DNA from: Actinomycetes bacterium
GTDB lineage: Bacteria; Actinomycetota; Actinomycetes; Actinomycetales; Microbacteriaceae
Assembly (NCBI GenBank): GCA_023432005.1
Contig: JAEYVF010000181.1
Location: forward strand, 1-11,911
Reading direction: 5' to 3'
DNA: 11,911 nt
Shown: one piece after another, positions 6,546 to 11,911 of the stretch
Layout of the letters: the number at the start of each line of letters is the position of its first letter
Position numbering within the stretch: position 1 is the stretch's first letter
Position numbers and translations under genes: made by a program
Notes under the pieces: model-generated
What the model was told of the DNA's origin: nothing
The model's input: only the letters and a program-made list of their open reading frames with translations
Databases searched by the model: none

Positions 6546-6841
6546 TGCTCCTCCCCCAGGATCGAGGTGACCTTGAAGAAGTCGCCGTCGCGCTCCGGCG
6601 CACCCGCGAGGGCCTCGTCGGGTGTGAGCGTCCTGCCGACGACGTCGGGACGGGTCACCGTGCCGAGGGCGATCGGGTGGCTCGTCGCCGGCACGTCCGG
6701 GGTCGCCACCTGGCGCACGGTGGCGACGGCGTCGACGATCTGGCCGAGCTCTCCCGTGAGGCGCTCCACCTCCTCGTCGGTCAGCCCGATGCGCGAGAGG
6801 TGCGCGAGGTGGCGCACGAGGTCAGGGGTGATCTCAGACAC
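6542..6841 (-). CDS. gatC: Asp-tRNA(Asn)/Glu-tRNA(Gln) amidotransferase subunit C
   Basis: 99 residues from the GTG at 6841, the standard GatC size. Characteristic blocks are EITPDLVRHLAHLSRIGLTD near the N-terminus, LTGELGQIVDAVATVRQV, TPDVPATSHPIAL, RPDVVG, and the end FFKVTSILGEEQ. GatC wraps around GatA and stabilises the GatA-GatB complex. An ATG at 6850 is in frame, but TAGGAT (6854-6849) lies 7 nt before the GTG and overlaps that ATG, which favours a leaderless GTG start. The frame stays open further upstream, but nothing there resembles GatC. It overlaps gatA by four bases and lies 34 nt after the hydrolase stop. Confidence 0.94.
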   Translation of the reverse strand: MSEITPDLVRHLAHLSRIGLTDEEVERLTGELGQIVDAVATVRQVATPDVPATSHPIALGTVTRPDVVGRTLTPDEALAGAPERDGDFFKVTSILGEEQ

Positions 6842-6848
6842 GCGTTCC

Positions 6849-6854
6849 ATCCTA
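6849..6854 (-). promoter_or_regulatory. Candidate -10 element of gatC (leaderless start)
   Basis: TAGGAT on the minus strand is followed by exactly 7 nt and then the gatC GTG, so transcription would begin at or beside the start codon. No clear -35 element is found. Supported mainly by the same arrangement at ligA and mnmA. Confidence 0.4.
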
Positions 6855-6875
6855 CGAGGGGCGTGCGGGGCTCGA

Positions 6876-8138
6876 TCACCGGATGCGCGTGAGGGCGCGC
6901 GCGAAATCACCGCGCGCGTGGTCGGGGCCGATCACCTGGTCGCCCTGGCCGATCGCGATGAGCGACAGGTTGCGCAGCGACATGCTGCCCGCCGCGAAGT
7001 AGTCGTTGTGGGTGACCGCGCCGCTGAGCTCCTCCCCCGTGGCGGGGTCGACACCCGGCGCCACCGAGAACAGGCGTGCGCCGTACGCGCGCGAAGCCGG
7101 CTGGCTGCCGAAGACGCCGGATGCGGGGATCGGATCCCACTCCGCCGCCCCGACCCACACGTTGCCGTCCGTCACGTGCAGCTCCGAGACGTGACGCGCG
7201 GGGCTCCCGGGTGATCCGACGAGTGCGAGGGCGTCGACGCTCACGTCGTGCTCCTCGAGCGAGAGCAGGGCGGCGGTCGAGCCGTAGGAGTGGGCGAGGA
7301 TGGCGAGGTGCGGCTGGTCGTCGCCGCGCGCCGCGCGCAGGCCCTGCAGCGACGAGGTGAGCGCGTCGCGGCCTTCGCGCGCGAGCTCCATCGAGGCGAC
7401 GTTGACGAGGCTCGGCGTCGTGTAGCCGATCCACGCGACGGCTGCGACGCTGGCATCCTCTCCGGCGGCCTCCAGGCGGGCCCGCTGCTCGTCGACGAGG
7501 TCCTCGGCGGTCGCCGTCCACGCCTCGATCTGCGCGTCGACGCCGAAGAACATGCCCGGGACGAGGTAGGTCACGTAGTCGGCTCGGGCGATGTCGCCGA
7601 CCGCGATGACGGCACGCCCCTCGCCCGTCACGTCGAGCCCGATGAGCCTGCGCCGCTCGCCGTCGGCCGACAGCGCGCGCTCGACCTCGCCGAGCATGTG
7701 CTTGCGCGCCTCGAGCTCCTCGCGCTCCGCCCGCCCGACCTGGCCGGAGAGGCGTGCCTCGAGCTCCTGCTCGGCGGTCTCGAGGAGGTCGCGGTTCGCG
7801 AGATCGCGCGCGCGGAAGGGCACCCCCTCGAGGTTGCCCACGAGCTGCGGCGCGAGCGAGCGCAGCACGCCGCGTCCGGATGCGGGCGCGCTGTCCCACC
7901 ACGCCGCGACGGCCGAGGCACTCGGCGGCGACGCGAGCAGGCTGCGCACGGCATCCGGGTTCGTCTCGAGGAACAGCCGCACGTCACCGCGCGGCATCGA
8001 GTCGAGTCGGTCGAGCAGCGCGATGCCCTGGAGGGCGTCGATCGGGGTGGACGGCCCGCCCACCGGGTCGGCCTGCGCGTGCATCGGCGCCTCCACCACA
8101 TGGCTGTAGGGCATGGCGACGGCCCCGGTGTGGGTCAC
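6876..8138 (-). CDS. DUF1023-type alpha/beta hydrolase
   Basis: 420 residues if started at GTG 8138. The C-terminal half is an alpha/beta-hydrolase domain of DUF1023 type: DYVTYLVPGMFFGVDAQIE, VAWIGYTTPS, ILAHSYGSTAAL with nucleophile S284, ALVGSPGS, GAAEWDPI with D335, and VTHNDYF with H377, a plausible Ser-Asp-His triad. The N-terminal half is helical and charged (LVGNLEGVPFRARDLANRDL, then QELEARLSGQVGRAEREELE). Substrate unknown. The start is uncertain. GTG 8138 has no ribosome site; ATG 8084 has a perfect GGAGG five bases upstream and gives 402 residues. The open frame above 8138 looks coding and encodes a signal-like IALLLLAPVTHTGAVA, but offers only CTG starts (for example 8171, with GGGAAGGG 7 nt upstream). 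It may therefore be exported. It sits between ligA and gatC, 34 nt before gatC. Confidence 0.82.
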   Translation of the reverse strand: MTHTGAVAMPYSHVVEAPMHAQADPVGGPSTPIDALQGIALLDRLDSMPRGDVRLFLETNPDAVRSLLASPPSASAVAAWWDSAPASGRGVLRSLAPQLVGNLEGVPFRARDLANRDLLETAEQELEARLSGQVGRAEREELEARKHMLGEVERALSADGERRRLIGLDVTGEGRAVIAVGDIARADYVTYLVPGMFFGVDAQIEAWTATAEDLVDEQRARLEAAGEDASVAAVAWIGYTTPSLVNVASMELAREGRDALTSSLQGLRAARGDDQPHLAILAHSYGSTAALLSLEEHDVSVDALALVGSPGSPARHVSELHVTDGNVWVGAAEWDPIPASGVFGSQPASRAYGARLFSVAPGVDPATGEELSGAVTHNDYFAAGSMSLRNLSLIAIGQGDQVIGPDHARGDFARALTRIR

Positions 8139-8163
8139 CGGGGCGAGGAGCAGCAGAGCGATC

Positions 8164-8179
8164 TCGAACAGCTGTTTGC
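8164..8179. promoter_or_regulatory. Imperfect LexA-box-like palindrome before the hydrolase
   Basis: TCGAACAGCTGTTTGC matches TCGAAC-N4-GTTCGA at 10 of 12 arm positions, with a perfect left arm, and contains the 10-bp palindrome AACAGCTGTT (8167-8176). It lies 25 nt before GTG 8138 and about 30 nt downstream of a good -10 hexamer. If translation really starts at an upstream CTG, the site would be at or inside the start of the gene. Confidence 0.35.
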
Positions 8180-8210
8180 CCTTCCCAGTAGCGCACAGCA
8201 GCGATGAGGC

Positions 8211-8239
8211 ATTCTACTCCCGGCATGCGTTCGTGCCAG
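8211..8239 (-). promoter_or_regulatory. Candidate sigma-70-type promoter of the hydrolase
   Basis: On the minus strand CTGGCA (8239-8234), a 17-nt spacer, then TAGAAT (8216-8211). The -10 matches TATAAT at five of six bases, and the -35 matches TTGACA at four of six. Transcription would start near 8205, after ligA ends, so the hydrolase-gatC-gatA group can be transcribed separately from ligA. Confidence 0.45.
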
Positions 8240-8261
8240 GTGTCGGTATCAGCTTGGCACG
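8232..8261. other. Inverted repeat in the ligA-hydrolase gap
   Basis: CGTGCCA (8232-8238) and TGGCACG (8255-8261) form a 7-bp stem with a 16-nt loop, starting 20 nt after the ligA stop on the minus strand. It could be a ligA terminator without a T-tract, or a protein site, since one arm overlaps the candidate -35 element of the hydrolase promoter. Confidence 0.35.
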
Positions 8262-8281
8262 CGCGGCGCCCTCCGCGCCGA

Positions 8282-10615
8282 TCAGTCGCGGTCGGGCGGG
8301 CCCTCCGCGAGGAAGCGGCTGAAGTCGTCGGCCTCGATGATCGGGATGCCGAGGTCGGCAGCTCTGGTGGCCTTCGACCCCGCGCCGGGGCCGATCACGA
8401 CGAAGTCGGTCTTCTTGCTCACGCTCGAGGCGGGCTTGCCCCCGGCGCGGATGACGGCCTCCTGGGCCTCGTCGCGCGAATGCTCGGGCATGGCGCCCGT
8501 GACGACGACCGTGAGGCCGGTGAGGGGCCCGTCGACGGCCGCCGCGCGGCCGGGGCCCGGGTGGCCGGGTGTCGCCCACGGCACGCCCGCGGCGGCCCAG
8601 CGCTCCACGATCTCGACGTGCCAGTCGGCGGTGAACCAGTCGAGCACGGCGTCGGCGATGATGCCGCCCACCCCGTCGACGGCGGCCAGCTCGTCGCGGC
8701 TCGCGGAGCGGATGGCGTCGAGCGACCCGAACCAGTCGGCGAGCGCGCGCGCCGCGACAGGCCCCACGTGACGGATGTTGAGCGCGACGAGGAAGCGCCA
8801 CAGCTCCTTGGTCTTCGCCTTCTCGAGCTCGTCGAGGAGGGTCTTGGCGACCTCGGACGGACCCTCGACGGCATCCTGGCCCTTGCGTGCGTGCTGCACG
8901 ATCTTGCGGAACGGAGCGCGCACGTCGTACGAGCCGTCGGGAAGCACCTTGCGCTCGCCCGTCTCGGCGTCGCGCACGACGACCTCGATCGGCATGAGCT
9001 GCTCGAGCGTGAGGTCGAAGAGTCCGGCCTCCGTCTCGAGCGGTGCGCCCACCTCCGCCTGCGTGAGCGCCGCGGCGCTCACCTCGCCGAGTCCCTCGAT
9101 GTCGAGCGCGCCGCGCGAGCCGATGTGCTCGACGCGGCCGCGCACCTGGGCGGGGCACGCGCGCGCGTTCGGGCAGCGCAGGTCGATGTCGCCCTCCTTG
9201 GCGGGGGCGAGCGGGGTGCCGCACTCGGGGCAGTCCGCGGGCATGACGAACTCGCGCTCGCTGCCGTCGCGCAGCTCCACGACGGGCCCGAGCACCTCGG
9301 GGATCACATCGCCCGCCTTGCGCAACACGACGGTGTCGCCGATGAGCACGCCCTTGGCCTTCACGACGTCCTGGTTGTGCAGGGTCGCCTGCCGGACGGT
9401 CGAGCCCGCGACGCGCACGGGCTGCATGACGGCGAACGGCGTCGCACGTCCGGTGCGACCGACCGAGACGACGATGTCGAGCAGCTTGGTCTGCACCTGC
9501 TCGGGCGGGTACTTGTAGGCGATCGCCCACCGAGGCGCGCGGCTCGTGGCGCCGAGCTCGTCGTGGAGGGCCAGCTCGTCGACCTTCACGACGATGCCGT
9601 CGATCTCGTGCTCGACGTCGTGGCGGTGCTCGCCGTAGTGCGCGACGTACGCGAGCACCTCGTCGATCTCGGCGCTCACCTTGCTGTAGGGCGTCGTGGG
9701 CAGGCCCCAGCCCTTCAGGATGTCGTAGATCTCGCTCTGCGCGGCGACGGGCGGGTCAGGCCATGCGCCGATGCCGTGCACGTAGAGCCGCAGCGAGCCG
9801 ATGCGCGCGAGGGCCGCCTCGAGCTCGAGACCGTCCTTCTTGTCGAGCTGCTGGCGCAGCCCCCCGGATGCCGCGTTGCGCGGGTTGGCGAACGCGGGGA
9901 AGCGGCGCGCACCCGCCGTCTCGGCCTTCTCGCGGTCGAACGCGGTTCCGCGTGACGCCGCTCGCTGCTCGGCCTCCGCGACGACGCGCTCGCGCAGCTC
10001 GGCCTGGAGCGCGTTGAGCTGCTCGAACTCCTTGACGGGGATGAACACCTCGCCGCGCACCTCGACGATCGCGGGGTGATCGGTGCCTGAGAGCCGCTCG
10101 GGCACATCCGCGAGACGCAGCGCGTTCTCGGTGACGATCTCGCCGACGCGCCCGTCGCCGCGCGTGGCCGCGGAGGTGAGCACGCCGTTCTCGTAGCGCA
10201 GGTTGATCGCGAGGCCGTCGATCTTGAGCTCGGTGAGCCAGTGCACCGGTCTGCCCGCCGCGGTCTGCGTCTTCACGCACCACTCGCGCAGCTCCTCGGC
10301 CGAGAACACGTTGTCGAGGCTGAGCATGCGCTCGGCGTGCTGGATGGTGGCGAGGCCGCTCGACTGCGCTCCGCCGCCGACGGTCTGCGTGGGCGAGTCC
10401 TGGCTCTGCAGCTCGGGGAAGATGCGCTCGAGCTCCTCGAGCCGGCGCATCATCGCGTCGTACTCGGCGTCGTCGACGAGCGTCGTGTCGCGCTCGTAGT
10501 ACGCCTCGCGCAGCTCGAGGATGCGGGCGGTCAGCGCCTCGGCCTCGGCGTGCGCGCGCTGCAGCGTCTCGCGTGTCTGCTCGGGAACCTGCTGGATGTC
10601 GTCTCCCTGTGCCAC
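8282..10615 (-). CDS. ligA: NAD-dependent DNA ligase
   Basis: 777 residues, longer than the roughly 670-residue E. coli enzyme. It seals nicks at Okazaki fragments and during repair, using NAD+. In order: domain Ia (LREAYYERDTTLVDDAEYDA); the adenylation domain with LTELKIDGLAINLRYENG, where K131 is the AMP-accepting lysine; the OB fold; a four-Cys zinc finger (C462, C465, C481, C487); helix-hairpin-helix region (RHVGPVAARALADWFGS, AAVDGVGGIIADAVL); and a C-terminal BRCT domain from about residue 695 (LTGLTVVVTGAM to the end). Part of the extra length lies between the zinc finger and the HhH region, around residues 530-600. The start is GTG 10615, with no Shine-Dalgarno but TAGGCT 6 nt upstream. 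The conserved mnmA-ligA order is as expected in actinobacteria. Confidence 0.97.
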   Translation of the reverse strand: MAQGDDIQQVPEQTRETLQRAHAEAEALTARILELREAYYERDTTLVDDAEYDAMMRRLEELERIFPELQSQDSPTQTVGGGAQSSGLATIQHAERMLSLDNVFSAEELREWCVKTQTAAGRPVHWLTELKIDGLAINLRYENGVLTSAATRGDGRVGEIVTENALRLADVPERLSGTDHPAIVEVRGEVFIPVKEFEQLNALQAELRERVVAEAEQRAASRGTAFDREKAETAGARRFPAFANPRNAASGGLRQQLDKKDGLELEAALARIGSLRLYVHGIGAWPDPPVAAQSEIYDILKGWGLPTTPYSKVSAEIDEVLAYVAHYGEHRHDVEHEIDGIVVKVDELALHDELGATSRAPRWAIAYKYPPEQVQTKLLDIVVSVGRTGRATPFAVMQPVRVAGSTVRQATLHNQDVVKAKGVLIGDTVVLRKAGDVIPEVLGPVVELRDGSEREFVMPADCPECGTPLAPAKEGDIDLRCPNARACPAQVRGRVEHIGSRGALDIEGLGEVSAAALTQAEVGAPLETEAGLFDLTLEQLMPIEVVVRDAETGERKVLPDGSYDVRAPFRKIVQHARKGQDAVEGPSEVAKTLLDELEKAKTKELWRFLVALNIRHVGPVAARALADWFGSLDAIRSASRDELAAVDGVGGIIADAVLDWFTADWHVEIVERWAAAGVPWATPGHPGPGRAAAVDGPLTGLTVVVTGAMPEHSRDEAQEAVIRAGGKPASSVSKKTDFVVIGPGAGSKATRAADLGIPIIEADDFSRFLAEGPPDRD

Positions 10616-10621
10616 GCAGTC

Positions 10622-10627
10622 AGCCTA
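10622..10627 (-). promoter_or_regulatory. Candidate -10 element of ligA (leaderless start)
   Basis: TAGGCT on the minus strand, then 6 nt, then the GTG start of ligA. No Shine-Dalgarno sequence is present, so a transcript starting at the GTG itself fits. The -35 region is not recognisable. Confidence 0.4.
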
Positions 10628-10664
10628 CGGGCGGGGTACGACGGCGAGAGGGGGTTGACGGGGG

Positions 10665-10703
10665 TGGTTTCGATACGCCCGCTACGCGGGCTGCTCAACC
10701 AGC
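10665..10703 (+). repeat. Dispersed palindromic repeat, copy D, overlapping the mnmA 3' end
   Basis: It reads TGGTTTCGATAC, then the perfect stem GCCCGC-TAC-GCGGGC, then TGCTCAACCAGC. It lies between mnmA and ligA on the same strand, and the mnmA TGA stop (10697-10695) is part of the repeat. Its outer arms match copies B and C closely. Confidence 0.88.
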
Positions 10704-11816
10704 GGGGAGGGCCCCTGCGCAGGCCGGCACGGCCGACACGGTGCGGTCGATCGTGCACTGCCCCACGACGCGCGTGCCGACGTACACGACGGCGGTCTGC
10801 CCGGGGGCGACGCCCTCGATGGGCTCGTCGACGCGGATGACGAACTCGCCCCCGTCGAGCCGGGCGACGGCGGGCACGGGGTCGGCGTGCGCGCGCACCT
10901 GCACCTCGCACGCGAAGCCGGCCGCGGCATCCGCGGGCGCAGCCCCCGCCCACGTGTACCGCGCGCCCGCGAGCTCGGAGATCGCGAGCGCCTCGCGCGG
11001 GCCCACGACGACCTCGTTCGTCTTCGGCCGCACCTCGAGCACGAAGCGCGGGCGCCCATCCGGTGCCGGGTAGCCGATGTTGAGGCCCTTGCGCTGCCCG
11101 ACCGTGAACGCCGCGGCGCCCGGATGCGTGCCGATGCGGTTGCCCTCGCGGTCGAGGATGGGGCCGTCCTCGGCCCCGACGCGATCGGCGAGCCAGCCGC
11201 GGGTGTCGCCGTCGGGGATGAAGCAGATGTCGTGGCTGTCGGGCTTGGCGGCGACCGAGAGGCCGCGCGCCTCCGCCTCTGCGCGCACCTCGGCCTTCGA
11301 CGGCGTTGCACCGAGCGGGAACCACGCGTGCGCGAGCTGCTCTGCGGTGAGCACGCCGAGCACGTAGGACTGGTCCTTCGCCCACGCGGCGGCGCGGTGC
11401 AGCTCGGGCCCGTCGGCCCCCTGCCGCACCTCGGCGTAGTGGCCCGTCACGACGGCGTCGAAGCCGAGCGCGAGCGCCTTGTCGAGCAGGGCGGCGAACT
11501 TGATGCGCTCGTTGCAGCGCATGCAGGGGTTGGGGGTGCGGCCGGCGGCGTACTCGGCGACGAAGTCGTCGACGACGTCGGCGCGGAACCGCTCCGAGAA
11601 GTCCCATACGTAGAAAGGGATGCCGAGCCTCGCTGCGGCGCGGCGCGCATCCATCGAGTCCTCGATCGTGCAGCAGCCGCGCGATCCGGTGCGGAGCGTG
11701 CCCGGCATCCGGCTGAGGGCGAGGTGCACCCCGACGACCTCGTGACCCGCTTCGACGGCGCGCGCGGCCGCGACGGCGCTGTCGACGCCGCCGCTCATCG
11801 CCGCGAGTACCTTCAC
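10695..11816 (-). CDS. mnmA: tRNA-specific 2-thiouridylase MnmA
   Basis: 373 residues, typical of the family. MnmA adenylates and then thiolates uridine 34 of tRNA Lys, Glu and Gln, with sulfur delivered from a cysteine desulfurase. It begins VLAAMSGGVDSAVAA, the PP-loop for ATP binding. Then come GIPFYVWDFSERF, NPCMRCNERIKF with nucleophile C98, VTGHYAEV, AWAKDQSYVLGVL, and SHDICFIPDGD with the second catalytic C198. The C-terminal beta-barrel region includes AFTVGQRKGLNIGYPAPDGR. The start is GTG 11816, with no Shine-Dalgarno and TACCCT 7 nt upstream. The last residues (AG) and the stop come from dispersed repeat copy D, so the extreme C-terminus may have been altered by that element. ligA follows 79 nt downstream. 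Confidence 0.97.
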   Translation of the reverse strand: MKVLAAMSGGVDSAVAAARAVEAGHEVVGVHLALSRMPGTLRTGSRGCCTIEDSMDARRAAARLGIPFYVWDFSERFRADVVDDFVAEYAAGRTPNPCMRCNERIKFAALLDKALALGFDAVVTGHYAEVRQGADGPELHRAAAWAKDQSYVLGVLTAEQLAHAWFPLGATPSKAEVRAEAEARGLSVAAKPDSHDICFIPDGDTRGWLADRVGAEDGPILDREGNRIGTHPGAAAFTVGQRKGLNIGYPAPDGRPRFVLEVRPKTNEVVVGPREALAISELAGARYTWAGAAPADAAAGFACEVQVRAHADPVPAVARLDGGEFVIRVDEPIEGVAPGQTAVVYVGTRVVGQCTIDRTVSAVPACAGALPAG

Positions 11817-11823
11817 CCGGTCA

Positions 11824-11829
11824 AGGGTA
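11824..11829 (-). promoter_or_regulatory. Candidate -10 element of mnmA (leaderless start)
   Basis: TACCCT on the minus strand, 7 nt before the mnmA GTG. No Shine-Dalgarno and no convincing -35 are visible. Same arrangement as at ligA and gatC. Confidence 0.35.
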
Positions 11830-11839
11830 CGCGGGGCGC

Positions 11840-11883
11840 GCTGGGCCCAGCTGTTGTGCAGGAGTTCTGCTGTTGTGCAGCAG
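11840..11883. repeat. Palindrome and direct repeats upstream of mnmA
   Basis: GCTGGGCCCAGC (11840-11851) is a perfect 12-bp palindrome. CTGTTGTGCAG occurs twice (11851-11861 and 11870-11880), 19 bp apart, close to two helical turns. The second copy also sits in a hairpin, CTGCTG (11867-11872) with CAGCAG (11878-11883). The stretch 11817-11911 holds no gene. It may be the mnmA control region or part of another small repeat family. Confidence 0.45.
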
Positions 11884-11911
11884 TGACAGCCGGGCCGGCA
11901 CGGGCGCGGGC

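Noticed and set aside
8204..9955. Long plus-strand open frame opposite ligA
   Set aside because: Composition is typical of the antisense shadow of a high-GC gene (runs of R, A, H, G, D). The minus strand carries a complete LigA with all motifs.
1..11911. CRISPR array, tRNA, rRNA or intact insertion sequence
   Set aside because: The only repeats are four dispersed palindromes and one short direct-repeat pair. There is no regularly spaced array, no tRNA cloverleaf was seen and no transposase gene is present.

Overview
The window is very GC-rich, with near-saturated G/C at third codon positions. Gene content (mnmA, ligA, gatC, gatA), a DUF222/HNH '13E12-type' gene with an actinobacterial SOS box, and a dispersed palindromic repeat of the GGTTTCGATACGC...CTCAACC type all point to an actinobacterium, most likely Microbacteriaceae. 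I do not assign a genus.

Left part (1 to about 5040), accessory-looking. A quinone-oxidoreductase-like gene (cut by the window edge) and a TetR repressor are divergent, with two near-identical palindromic operators between them. TetR and a SRPBCC-fold gene converge on two back-to-back GC hairpins. A DUF222-HNH endonuclease gene follows, led by a clear LexA (SOS) box. Then come an inverted pair of dispersed repeats, a four-helix membrane protein, and a DUF899 thioredoxin-like gene whose promoter region carries a 21-bp near-perfect palindrome.

Right part (5046 to 11816), a minus-strand housekeeping block. In transcription order it holds mnmA (tRNA 2-thiouridylase), ligA (NAD-dependent DNA ligase), a DUF1023 alpha/beta hydrolase, gatC and gatA (tRNA amidotransferase). 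gatA overlaps gatC by four bases, but gatB does not follow gatA. Instead there is one dispersed repeat copy and then the convergent DUF899 gene, so the block looks interrupted at that point. mnmA, ligA and gatC all start with GTG, lack a clear Shine-Dalgarno sequence, and have a TANNNT hexamer 6-7 nt upstream, which suggests leaderless transcripts.

I see no convincing new multi-gene system. The points most worth a second look are the four repeat copies (one supplies the mnmA stop codon), the SOS box of the HNH gene and a weaker SOS-like site before the hydrolase, the operators of the TetR pair and the DUF899 gene, the unclear start of the hydrolase with a signal-peptide-like stretch that lacks a normal start codon, and the missing gatB. 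No intergenic stretch exceeds 300 bases; the longest are 3432-3686 and 1767-1949. I saw no tRNA, rRNA, CRISPR array or intact transposase.
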